Assembly (NCBI GenBank): GCA_019309045.1
Contig: JAFDGZ010000021.1
Location: forward strand, 47,180 to 111,179
Direction: 5' to 3'
DNA from: Deltaproteobacteria bacterium
GTDB taxonomy: Bacteria > Desulfobacterota > Syntrophobacteria > BM002
DNA length: 64,000 nt
Shown: positions 36,154 to 43,741 of the stretch, one piece after another
Layout of the letters: each line of letters begins with the position of its first letter
Numbering within the stretch: the stretch's first letter is position 1
Notes under the pieces: model-generated
Told to the model about the DNA's origin: nothing
Database searches by the model: none
The model's input: only the letters and a program-made list of their open reading frames with translations
Translations under genes and position numbers: made by a program

Positions 36154-37392
36154 GTGTCAGTTGATTTTTTAAAAAACCTGCCTCAGGACAACTCTCTGTT
36201 TGAAGAGGTCCTGGCACTGCTCACCTCTAGCCAGGCCATTCATCGCTGCCTTGAACATATCTGGCAAAGATTCCACTTGCGCGCTCGTCTCTTTCTCCGA
36301 GAGGGAGAAAACCTGGTAATGCGGGCCTGTGTTGGCAATTACCAGCGTTGTCCAGAGATCGGTCTCCAGGTCCATCCTGACAGCATTGTCTGGGAAGTAT
36401 TCCGCAGTGGCATGGCATTCAACTTTACCGAGCCCGCCGACCTTGTGGGTAAATCCCACACTCTCCCTGAGCCAGTACCTATTAAGGCAATTATACCTTT
36501 GAAAAGTGCCGCTCTGCGGCATGACTTGGGGCAGACCCTGGGGGTGCTGGTAGTCGATGCAGGGGATTCTTCCGAGCCCATCTCCCAGAAAGACTTTCAG
36601 TATCTCGAAGTTGTGGGACTGCTGCTCGGAGAGATCCTCGAGCGATCGCTTATCATGGAAAAAATGGATGCAATACAAAGGGAAAAAGAGAGCATGTCTC
36701 AAGAGGTGTCTCATATCTTCCGAAACCGCTTCACTGCTATCGGCGGCGCTGCCCGCCGGCTGGAAAAGGCGCTAGCCGATCCACTGCTCAAGCGGTGGGC
36801 CCATATCATTGTCGAGGAAGTCGCTAGAGGAGAACATGTACTCAACATGTGGAAAAAGTCTCCAGAGAAAAGAGGTTTTCCTATGGCAAAAGAAACCACA
36901 CCTGAAAAACAGGCAGGCAGAAAAGGCTCGAGTGTTCTCATTGGTGTAGATTTTTCTGATTCTTGCCGACTCGCCCTGCGCAGGGCGATGAGATTGCTGC
37001 CCCAGCAACCAGAGCGCATTGTCGCCCTTCATGTAATCGACAGTGATTTCATAGAGCAATGCATCCGGCATCGACTGGGCGCGGAAAATCAAATCAAGAG
37101 GGAGTTGTTTCTCAACGCCAAGAGAGACTTGCAAAAATTTCTGCAAGAGGAAGGAATGCTGGGCAACGGCGTACAAGCCATAGTTACCCAGGGCGTACCC
37201 TTTGTGGAGATTAACAAGCAGGCCATCGAGCATCAGGTAGACATGATAATCGTGGGAAGTTGCGGCAAGACAGGCGACATGGAAACCATCTTCTTCGGCA
37301 GCACCGCTGAGAAAGTCTTGCGCTTCATTGCCCGCCCTGTACTTTGTGTGCCGCCGGATGTGGAATTTGACAAGTCGGCATCCCCGAAATAG
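36154..37392 (+). CDS. GAF - HisKA-like - universal stress protein fusion
   Basis: A 412-residue protein. Residues 20-165 resemble a GAF domain (LEHIWQRFHLRARLFLREGENLVMR, then LGVLVVDAGDSSEPISQKDFQYLEVVGLLLGEIL). Residues 175-240 look like a histidine kinase dimerisation domain with an H-box (EVSHIFRNRFTAIGGAARRLEK), but the ATPase domain is missing. Residues 258-405 are a UspA domain (SSVLIGVDFSDSCRLALRRAM, IIVGSCGKTGDMETIFFGSTAEKVLR) with the ATP-binding G-x2-G-x9-G-S pattern. An internal ATG 36883 with AGAGG 7 bases upstream could give a free Usp. GTG start with GAGG. It likely integrates a small-molecule or redox signal with stress protection. Confidence 0.8.
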   Translation: MSVDFLKNLPQDNSLFEEVLALLTSSQAIHRCLEHIWQRFHLRARLFLREGENLVMRACVGNYQRCPEIGLQVHPDSIVWEVFRSGMAFNFTEPADLVGKSHTLPEPVPIKAIIPLKSAALRHDLGQTLGVLVVDAGDSSEPISQKDFQYLEVVGLLLGEILERSLIMEKMDAIQREKESMSQEVSHIFRNRFTAIGGAARRLEKALADPLLKRWAHIIVEEVARGEHVLNMWKKSPEKRGFPMAKETTPEKQAGRKGSSVLIGVDFSDSCRLALRRAMRLLPQQPERIVALHVIDSDFIEQCIRHRLGAENQIKRELFLNAKRDLQKFLQEEGMLGNGVQAIVTQGVPFVEINKQAIEHQVDMIIVGSCGKTGDMETIFFGSTAEKVLRFIARPVLCVPPDVEFDKSASPK

Positions 37393-37487
37393 TTACCATC
37401 CAGCAGGCAGGGGCAAAAACAGGCCACGACTTTAAGGGAATGTATCCTTTTTCTGCCGCCTCTTGCCGGAAGAATTTTTCTCTTAGA

Positions 37488-38216
37488 CTACAGTAATACG
37501 CGCCGCCAGTTTTTGGCAGTGCAGAACCAGCCGATGCCAGCAAAAATCAGGGTGGCAACAACAGGCAGCAGTGGCGAACTGAAATAGCCCTCGCCAGTGA
37601 TTCCAAGGCGCAGGAGCTCTACCACATAGGTGAGGGGTGACGCCAGAACCACGGGTTTCAAGACAGCGGGAAAATGCTCCACGGGCATGAATACTCCGCT
37701 GACAAAAAGCAGAGGAAACCTGAAAAAATTCATCAAGGTCATGGCCTCGAACACTTCCTTGACCATGACCGAGGCCAGCAGGCCGAACAAGGAAAACACC
37801 ACAGCACCCAGCAGCAGTCCCAGCATGAAAAGGGGCAGGTGTTGGATGCGAAGCCCGAGAAGTGACATCAATCCTGTGGTGAGAATCAAGGCAGTGGCGA
37901 TGCCGTAGAGGCCTGCACTTGTCATTTTGCCCAGGATGATAGTCTCCTTTCTCAGAGGGGCAAGAAGCAGTCTTACCAGGGTGCCGCTGCGCTTCTCAAA
38001 GGTAATTACAATGGCAGACATGGAAGTGTTGCCGAAGAGCAAAGTCATGGCAATAACACCCGGCGCTATCTGTAAATATTTCCTTGGTTCTTTCAGGTAT
38101 ACCGCCAGGATGAGTACTGCTGGCAGAAGCAGTCCCCAGGTAATCAGAGGTGGCTTGCTGTAATAGCTCTCGAAATCCTTTTTGCTTATGAAAAGTGCCC
38201 GGCGCAACTGCTTCAT
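37488..38216 (-). CDS. ABC-2 type transporter permease
   Basis: A 242-residue membrane protein with six helices, typical of ABC-2/NatB-like permeases (VIAMTLLFGNTSMSAIVITFEKRSGTLVRLLLAPL is the family signature). It overlaps the upstream ATPase gene by 4 bases. The exported substrate is unknown; Na+, drugs and polysaccharides are all possible for this class. Confidence 0.85.
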   Translation of the reverse strand: MKQLRRALFISKKDFESYYSKPPLITWGLLLPAVLILAVYLKEPRKYLQIAPGVIAMTLLFGNTSMSAIVITFEKRSGTLVRLLLAPLRKETIILGKMTSAGLYGIATALILTTGLMSLLGLRIQHLPLFMLGLLLGAVVFSLFGLLASVMVKEVFEAMTLMNFFRFPLLFVSGVFMPVEHFPAVLKPVVLASPLTYVVELLRLGITGEGYFSSPLLPVVATLIFAGIGWFCTAKNWRRVLL

Positions 38217-39178
38217 GCGACCTCCTGGTGAGACTGCAGCAAAGACAGAAATGCCTCTTCCAAAGAGGGCGGCATTGAAACCACATTCACGATCTTCACC
38301 CCATGCGCTCCGGCGTACGTCACAATCTGGCGCAGAGCTTCATCGAGGTTGGCAACTGCCAGTATAGCTGTATTATCCTTCATCACCACGCCTGTTACCG
38401 CGGTGCAATTCTGTAGAAGTTCTCTGGCGCCAACTTTTTGAGAAAATACCACCTCCAGCCGTTCTCGCTGCTCTGCAAGCTTGCGGATTTCTTCTGGCGT
38501 ACCCGTTGTAACCAACCTCCCTTTGATAAGAATGCCAAGGCGGTGGGCGAGTTCATCTGCCTCAAACATGTTGTGTGTGGTGAGAAGCACTGTAGTGCCG
38601 TTGCCGTTGATTTCCATGAGTAGTTGACGCAGGTATCGCGCGCTAGGTACATCCAACCCAGTGGTGGGTTCGTCGAGGAATAGGATTTCCGGCTCGTGCA
38701 CAAGTGCTGCCGCGATGGTGAGTCTGCGTTTCAATCCCTTGGAGAGGCCCTGAAACGGTACCGTTGCCTTGTCTTGTAAACCGAACATGGTCAACAGTTT
38801 TTCTCTCTGCAGTTGCCGTTTTACACGAGAGATGCCATAAAGCTCTCCCAGGTATTCCAGGTTTCGCTTGCAGCTCAGTTCAGGGTAGAGATTGGACTCA
38901 TCAGGGACCACGCCGATGATTTCCTTGACTCTTATTGGATCCCTGTCAAGATCATAACCGCAGATCATCACCTTGCCGCCATCACGCCCCAACAGCCCGC
39001 TCAATATATTGACGGTTGTGGTCTTGCCCGCGCCATTCGGCCCCAGGTAAGCAAAGATCTCACCCCTGCGCACATGAAAGCTCACCCCATCCAGGGCGAC
39101 TAGATCACCATAGCGTTTAGCAAGCTTTTCAACCTTGAGAGCAACGCCTTGTTCATTTATGGCAGAATCGTTGTTCAA
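38213..39178 (-). CDS. ABC transporter ATP-binding protein
   Basis: A 321-residue ATPase: Walker A GPNGAGKT (about 47-54), Q-loop, signature LSKGLKRR, Walker B ILFLDEPTTGLD and the H-loop TTHNM. The last 90 residues form the extra C-terminal domain seen in NatA-like ATPases. The TTG start overlaps the stop of the TSUP gene upstream (TTGA), and its own stop overlaps the permease gene, indicating translational coupling. Confidence 0.9.
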   Translation of the reverse strand: MNNDSAINEQGVALKVEKLAKRYGDLVALDGVSFHVRRGEIFAYLGPNGAGKTTTVNILSGLLGRDGGKVMICGYDLDRDPIRVKEIIGVVPDESNLYPELSCKRNLEYLGELYGISRVKRQLQREKLLTMFGLQDKATVPFQGLSKGLKRRLTIAAALVHEPEILFLDEPTTGLDVPSARYLRQLLMEINGNGTTVLLTTHNMFEADELAHRLGILIKGRLVTTGTPEEIRKLAEQRERLEVVFSQKVGARELLQNCTAVTGVVMKDNTAILAVANLDEALRQIVTYAGAHGVKIVNVVSMPPSLEEAFLSLLQSHQEVA

Positions 39179-39927
39179 GACAACACCCGTTGTACTAGCT
39201 TTACGGCAAAAAGCAGCAGAACTACGCCAAAAATTCGCCGCACTGTCTTGCCTTTCAGACGTGCCGCCATAATCCTGGAGCCCATCTGCCCGCCGGCAAA
39301 GGAAAAAAGTGCCGCCAACAGGATAAAATGCCAGTCTACTTTTTCCATGGACACGTGGGTAGCAAAACCACTGAAGGAAGAAAACACCACAATAAAGATC
39401 GAGGTAGCGGCAGCAGTCTTGGTGGGGACCTTCAGCAGATAGATAAGCAGGGGTACAATAAATACACCGCCGCCGATGCCCAGCAGTCCAGCCATAAAGC
39501 CGATTGCCACACCAATGGCCCCGCCGCCGATGATCCTTCGCCGGGCGGAAATTTCCTCTCCTTCGGATTCAAGCTTGCCGGAAAAAAGCATACGCCCAGC
39601 AGCCAGCAGGATTACCCCCGCAAGGACTGCTGTAAAAATTTTCACATCAACTTTTGCACTGGTATAGGCACCGAGAGGAGCGGCCAGAGTGGAACTCACA
39701 ATGAGCGGCACCCCGATGTGCACATCCACCATTTTCTTCTGAAAGTAGGTGATGGCTGCAGAAATTGCCGCGATTCCATTGAGGAAAAGCGAAGCCGACA
39801 GGGCTGTAGGTACTGGAAAGTAAAGGAGAATAAATAGCGGCGAAAAGATGAGACCGCCACCAAGGCCTACCATGGTGAGCACCAATGAACTGGCAAAAAT
39901 GATCGGCAGAAGCAGGAACAGGGGCAT
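39175..39927 (-). CDS. TSUP (TauE/SafE) family anion permease
   Basis: A 250-residue membrane protein with about eight helices. Paired GLGGGLIFSPLFILLY and GLLGIGGGVFIVPLLIYLL repeats define the TSUP family, which moves sulfite, sulfonates and other C-S or sulfur anions. ATG 39927 is chosen (GAGG 11 bases upstream); an in-frame TTG at 39948 lacks a clear site. It follows a small Cys-rich protein gene and a PadR regulator gene in the same direction. Confidence 0.85.
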   Translation of the reverse strand: MPLFLLLPIIFASSLVLTMVGLGGGLIFSPLFILLYFPVPTALSASLFLNGIAAISAAITYFQKKMVDVHIGVPLIVSSTLAAPLGAYTSAKVDVKIFTAVLAGVILLAAGRMLFSGKLESEGEEISARRRIIGGGAIGVAIGFMAGLLGIGGGVFIVPLLIYLLKVPTKTAAATSIFIVVFSSFSGFATHVSMEKVDWHFILLAALFSFAGGQMGSRIMAARLKGKTVRRIFGVVLLLFAVKLVQRVLS

Positions 39928-40039
39928 GGTATCGGTGGCCTCAAGCAAGAACTGATTCGAGTCGCACTAGAGCAACATTAGAAGCGGTTGCAGGCACACT
40001 CCCTAAAAAACAGGAGGACCCGGACTCTTCAGCGGCATG

Positions 40040-40177
40040 TCATCGTTGTCTGCCGGTGCATGGATGCTCTTGCTCTTCTCCATGGCATTCTTTGACCTGC
40101 TCCGGGCTGCAGTTTTCAGGCTTGTCCTTCAGTCTTTCCGGAAACTGACAGATACCCTCCTTTACCTGACAACACAT
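40040..40177 (-). CDS. Small Cys-rich protein (45 aa)
   Basis: A short gene likely to be missed by length filters. It has AGGAGGG 8 bases before ATG 40177 and encodes a protein starting MCCQVKEGICQFPERLKDKPE and continuing NCSPEQVKECHGEEQEHPC. It has six cysteines and a KPENCSPEQ-x3-CHG-x4-HPC pattern that I believe recurs in small proteins of Desulfobacterota, though I cannot check. Such a layout suggests metal or Fe-S binding. It lies between the PadR gene and the TSUP permease gene, 113 bases ahead of the latter. Confidence 0.65.
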   Translation of the reverse strand: MCCQVKEGICQFPERLKDKPENCSPEQVKECHGEEQEHPCTGRQR

Positions 40178-40292
40178 AATGTCTTCCCTCCTCTCTTTGC
40201 TCTAATTCCAGACAGGAAGCCGCTGCTACAGCACAGGCCAATCTGGCATCTCTAATTTGCGCCATCCCCCAGAGACCTATCCAGAAGTTTTA

Positions 40293-40667
40293 TTATCCGC
40301 CACTTGCACTCCTTTCGTAGTGGTCGAGAAAACGACTGAGCGCATCCTTGCTCTTCTGCATAAATGGGATCCAGTTTCGCAGCAACTCCTCACCTTCTCT
40401 GGTCAGATGATAATATCGCCGGGCAGGACCGCTTCCAGTGGTATCCCAGCGGGAAGATACGAAACCTTCCGTTTCCAACCTTCGCAAATGACGATAAATG
40501 ATTCCAGGATCGATGTTTCCATCAACAAAGCCAAAACTTGAAATCTTCTCTATTAGTTCATAGCCATAGGATGGCCGCATTTTGAGAGCCAGCAGTAAAG
40601 AAGGCTGCAAAAAGCGCTCTGTCTTTCCTGCAGGGCAACCGCAGCCTTCACTATCGCCATGGCACAT
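40293..40667 (-). CDS. PadR-family regulator with Cys-rich N-terminus
   Basis: A 124-residue winged-helix protein. FLQPSLLLALKMRPSYGYELIEKI, IDPGIIYRHLRRLETEGFV and PARRYYHLTREGEELL define the PadR family. The N-terminus MCHGDSEGCGCPAG adds three Cys and one His not usual for PadR, a possible metal or redox sensing site. GGAGAAA precedes the ATG. Upstream, ACTATATAGACTATAA (near 40690-40705, minus strand) may be its operator. It heads the minus-strand operon with the Cys-rich peptide, TSUP permease and ABC transporter. Confidence 0.85.
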   Translation of the reverse strand: MCHGDSEGCGCPAGKTERFLQPSLLLALKMRPSYGYELIEKISSFGFVDGNIDPGIIYRHLRRLETEGFVSSRWDTTGSGPARRYYHLTREGEELLRNWIPFMQKSKDALSRFLDHYERSASGG

Positions 40668-41078
40668 TTATTTTCTCCGATAAGGATTTATAGTCTATAT
40701 AGTAGAGACACAGCTATCAGTCAACATAAAAACGTCGCTTTGTATTTAAACCGTGCTGCTCAGGGATGACACAGAGAACCAGTTCGAGCAATTTCTGCAA
40801 AGACAACAATGCAGCCGCTTGTGGTTTTGTCCACTCAGCAGGTCTAGCTACCCCGCAAAGGGCTCCACTGCCGGAATCCCGCGCGGGTTTTGCCCGAACC
40901 AACAAGGTATCAAGCCAATGGCACTCTTGCATACAACAGGCAGCAGAGCAACTCCCTGTGGCCATACACTGCCATTCTCTCAACTCAACAGTCCACTATA
41001 CCGCAATAGTGACTTCATCTCATTTCCCAGACAACTACCAAGATAGCAGCCCGAAGACCATGCTGCAAGACACCATAA
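40668..41078. other. Gene-free stretch between divergent operons
   Basis: No gene is supported here. It holds the presumed PadR promoter near 40690-40740 on the minus strand and a short palindrome CCCGCGCGGG followed by TTTT at about 40877-40890, which could end transcripts from the plus strand. The upstream activation sites of the next operon begin at 41079. Confidence 0.35.
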
Positions 41079-41095
41079 TGTCCGGATTACGGACA
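41079..41095. promoter_or_regulatory. Upstream activator site 1 (TGTCCG-N5-CGGACA)
   Basis: Perfect inverted repeat TGTCCG (41079-41084), GATTA, CGGACA (41090-41095), extended by A/T on each side. The 6-5-6 layout is like that of NtrC-type activator sites. It lies about 276 bases before the predicted sigma-54 start. Confidence 0.75.
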
Positions 41096-41143
41096 TAGCA
41101 ACATGTTAAATTCATTTTCAAAACTTCACCTAGACATCAGTTC

Positions 41144-41160
41144 TGTCCGCGCATCGGACA
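41144..41160. promoter_or_regulatory. Upstream activator site 2 (TGTCCG-N5-CGGACA)
   Basis: TGTCCG (41144-41149), CGCAT, CGGACA (41155-41160). The arms are identical to site 1 with a different spacer, and the centres are 65 bases apart, about six helical turns. Two identical-arm sites argue for a real operator pair. Confidence 0.75.
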
Positions 41161-41336
41161 AGGTTGGCATGCCATCTACCGTCCACTGCCATGATTCATC
41201 TCTCCTGTCCTTCAGAAAAGGCGCCAGGCAAAACTTTTTAGTGACTCATTATTGAATGTAATTACAGTTAGTTATAGCAATTCTTCCACAAATGCCTCAG
41301 GTGCAAGCATGACACATTCAAATCCACTCACTAGCC

Positions 41337-41351
41337 TGGCACAGGTATTGC
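41337..41351 (+). promoter_or_regulatory. Sigma-54 promoter of the Ttr-like operon
   Basis: TGGCAC (41337-41342), AGGTA, TTGC (41348-41351): the -24 GG and -12 GC are exactly 10 bases apart, matching the sigma-54 consensus closely. Predicted start about 41363, so the first gene begins at ATG 41409 and not at the in-frame GTG/ATG options further upstream. Confidence 0.8.
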
Positions 41352-41408
41352 CTTTTGTCAGGTACAGTGCACACCATTTTTACTTTTTTCAAGATACCGG
41401 GATATTGG

Positions 41409-41795
41409 ATGCTTGACCCTATTTTCATAGTTGATGCCAACAGTAGACAACGGGCGGAGCTCTGCTCTTTCCTCGAGCTCGAGCACTACCGTTCCGTTGC
41501 CGTGGGTTCTCTTGGTGCTCTAGAAAAAGGCCTCAAAGAGAGCGGTTTTCAGTTGGTAATACTGGATCTTGACACGTTGCAGGTCGACAACCGCTTTCTT
41601 AGAACTTTAATCCACAAGAACCCCAGGACCTGTGTGATTGCTACTTCGACTCGCTCATTCCATCCAGAACTAAAAGAAGCTTTCAGTACTCATATCTCTG
41701 TCTGCCTCAGCAAACCACTGGATCTAGATGAGTTGCTCTACTGGATCAAGGCCATATGCGAGTCGCGGCCCAGTTCAAGGGATTCTCCGCAATGA
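41409..41795 (+). CDS. Receiver-domain protein heading the Ttr-like operon
   Basis: A 128-residue stand-alone response regulator receiver: PIFIVDANSRQRAEL is the acidic start (DA in place of DD), LVILDLDTLQ holds the phosphoacceptor Asp, and CLSKPLDLDELL the conserved Lys. No output domain follows. It is the first gene after the sigma-54 promoter. It may pass phosphate to or from a kinase, or act by contact; one acidic pocket residue appears replaced (V-D-A), so phosphorylation efficiency is uncertain. Confidence 0.7.
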   Translation: MLDPIFIVDANSRQRAELCSFLELEHYRSVAVGSLGALEKGLKESGFQLVILDLDTLQVDNRFLRTLIHKNPRTCVIATSTRSFHPELKEAFSTHISVCLSKPLDLDELLYWIKAICESRPSSRDSPQ

Positions 41796-41850
41796 ACAAC
41801 AGGAAACTGTGTTGTTCACTGCTTTCTTATTCTTACAAGGAGGTGCCCAG

Positions 41851-42573
41851 ATGAAGAAGAGGCAAGAAGCCATGGACCGCCGCCAGTTTTTACGAAAAAT
41901 CGGCAGCCGGGCTTCCATCATAGGCGCTGGTGTTGTTCTGTTGCAGCCCGACAGCTTAGTGCAGGCAGCGATTCCCAGGAAAAAGTACGGCATGGTTATC
42001 GACGTCAACAGATGCACAGCCTGTCAGGGCTGCACCATTTCCTGCAAGAGCGAAAACAACGTTCCGCAGGGTTATTTCAGGAGCTGGGTCAAAGTGATGT
42101 CTAAAGGAATCTATCCTGATGTAAGTGCCCATTTCCTGCCACGGCTTTGCAACAATTGTGAGGACGCTTCGTGCCTGAACCTTTGTCCGACCGGCGCTAC
42201 TTACCGCACAAATGAAGATGGCGTGGTGCATGTGAACAGAGACGTCTGTGTAGGATGCCGTATATGTATTGTGGCCTGCCCCTATGGTTCTCGTTATCTC
42301 AATCCCATCAGCAGAACTGCCGATAAGTGCGACTTCTGCTATCACCGGATCACCGAGGGGCTAGAGCCAGCCTGTGTGGATGCATGTACAGGACGTGCCC
42401 GCATTTTCGGAGATTTAAATGATCCAACCAGTGAAGTTGCCAAGTACAAAGAAAGGCACGCAACTCAACGTCTGCGGGCAGATCTCGACACCCGCCCAAA
42501 GGTTCACTATGTCAATGCCGACGAGAGCATAATGGGGCCGGATTATTCTCGGCTTCTCGCAAGGAGGTCCTGA
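41851..42573 (+). CDS. 4Fe-4S electron transfer subunit (TtrB/PsrB-like)
   Basis: A 240-residue protein with a twin-arginine signal (MDRRQFLRKIGSRASIIGAG) and four Cys clusters: CTACQGCTISC, CNNCEDASCLNLCP, CVGCRICIVACP and CDFCYHRITEG-x4-CVDAC. That is the arrangement of four 4Fe-4S subunits in the complex iron-sulfur molybdoenzymes. It would sit in the periplasm between the NrfD-type membrane subunit and the Mo subunit. AAGGAGGT lies 6 bases before ATG 41851. Gene order B-C-A matches ttrBCA. Confidence 0.88.
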   Translation: MKKRQEAMDRRQFLRKIGSRASIIGAGVVLLQPDSLVQAAIPRKKYGMVIDVNRCTACQGCTISCKSENNVPQGYFRSWVKVMSKGIYPDVSAHFLPRLCNNCEDASCLNLCPTGATYRTNEDGVVHVNRDVCVGCRICIVACPYGSRYLNPISRTADKCDFCYHRITEGLEPACVDACTGRARIFGDLNDPTSEVAKYKERHATQRLRADLDTRPKVHYVNADESIMGPDYSRLLARRS

Positions 42574-43721
42574 TGAATGAGACCAGTCAATACATTTTCT
42601 GGATTCAGCCCGACGTGGCCCTAGGATATCTTATAGCCTGGTATTTATGGCTAATTTCACTGGCCGAAGGAACACACATCGTAGCACATCTCAGCTGGCT
42701 TTATTACCGCAGTGAAGATTATCGACCCCTGGAAAAAGTAGGGACTTTCCAGCCCTTCATTATCCTGGCCCTGGTCCCTTTGTTCCTGGTGGTGGATCTC
42801 GCTCGTCCGGAACGGTTCTACACTATGTTCTACCACTGGCACTGGACCTCACCGGTGGCATATGGTGTATATATTATCACCCTCTGTATGATCTCCTATG
42901 CTATCCACTCCTACTATCTGTTCAGGCCGGAATTGTTATATCGCTCCAGGCAAGAAGGCTCCTTCCAGGGCCTTTATCGGTTGGCTGTATTCAGCCAACA
43001 GGAAGCCGGCAGCCTCAAGCAAATAAGAGAGAGACAGCGGCGCAAAGAACGTTTCTGGGCCGGAGTCAGCCTGTTTTTTTCTTTTCTCGGCCTCATCTAT
43101 CTGGGCATCCTGCTCTCCTCTTTCAAGGGTCGGACCATGTGGCACTCTTCAGTGATGGTGTTCATCTTTTTCAGCTTTGCTGCCTGCTCGGGTTCAGCTT
43201 TTCTAATCCTTCTCACCCATTTAAAGAACGGACTGGCCCACTCACCCCCCAAGGCACTTGCTGAACAGCAGCGCTACCTGGCAGAATTCGGCATCATTCT
43301 CAAGTATGCGCTTGTGGCGCAAGCCGGCGTCCTCTTTATCTATTTCGTCTTACTGCAATACACTGGCATTGGAGGCAAACTGGCGAGCCAGGTCTTTTTC
43401 AGCGGTCCGCGAGCCTTGCAGTTCTGGTTTTTCCAGGTAACGGTCGGGCTTGTTTTTCCCTTTGCCTTGATGCTGTTCAGAAAGATGCGCGAAAATGTCC
43501 TCATCTCATGCATCGCCGCAATAGCCGCCATGATCGGCACAGTTTTCGGTTGCCTTAACATATTCATCGGCGGACAGTTACTGCCCATGACTGGTCCCAA
43601 ATGGGAACACCTCCCACCGGATCCGGCGAAGATGATTTTCGGTTTGCTCCTGATGGCAGTTATGCTCGTTGTTTTTCTAACTACTTATAAAATATTGCCT
43701 TATGAAAATATTGAAGGCTAA
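42573..43721 (+). CDS. NrfD/TtrC-like membrane quinol subunit
   Basis: A 382-residue polytopic protein with about nine helices, of the NrfD/PsrC/TtrC family. It starts TSQYIFWIQPDVALGYLIAWYLWLISLAEGTHI and includes PLFLVVDLARPERFYTMFYHWHWTSPVAYGVY, the usual quinone-site region. It shares one base with the previous gene (TGATG). It would oxidise or reduce membrane quinone for the periplasmic reductase. Confidence 0.88.
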   Translation: MNETSQYIFWIQPDVALGYLIAWYLWLISLAEGTHIVAHLSWLYYRSEDYRPLEKVGTFQPFIILALVPLFLVVDLARPERFYTMFYHWHWTSPVAYGVYIITLCMISYAIHSYYLFRPELLYRSRQEGSFQGLYRLAVFSQQEAGSLKQIRERQRRKERFWAGVSLFFSFLGLIYLGILLSSFKGRTMWHSSVMVFIFFSFAACSGSAFLILLTHLKNGLAHSPPKALAEQQRYLAEFGIILKYALVAQAGVLFIYFVLLQYTGIGGKLASQVFFSGPRALQFWFFQVTVGLVFPFALMLFRKMRENVLISCIAAIAAMIGTVFGCLNIFIGGQLLPMTGPKWEHLPPDPAKMIFGLLLMAVMLVVFLTTYKILPYENIEG

Positions 43722-43741
43722 CCTCAAGGAGGAGCTGCCCT

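Noticed and set aside
41355..41408. A longer start for the receiver-domain gene.
   Set aside because: It lies upstream of the transcription start predicted from the sigma-54 promoter, and the added residues do not fit the receiver fold.
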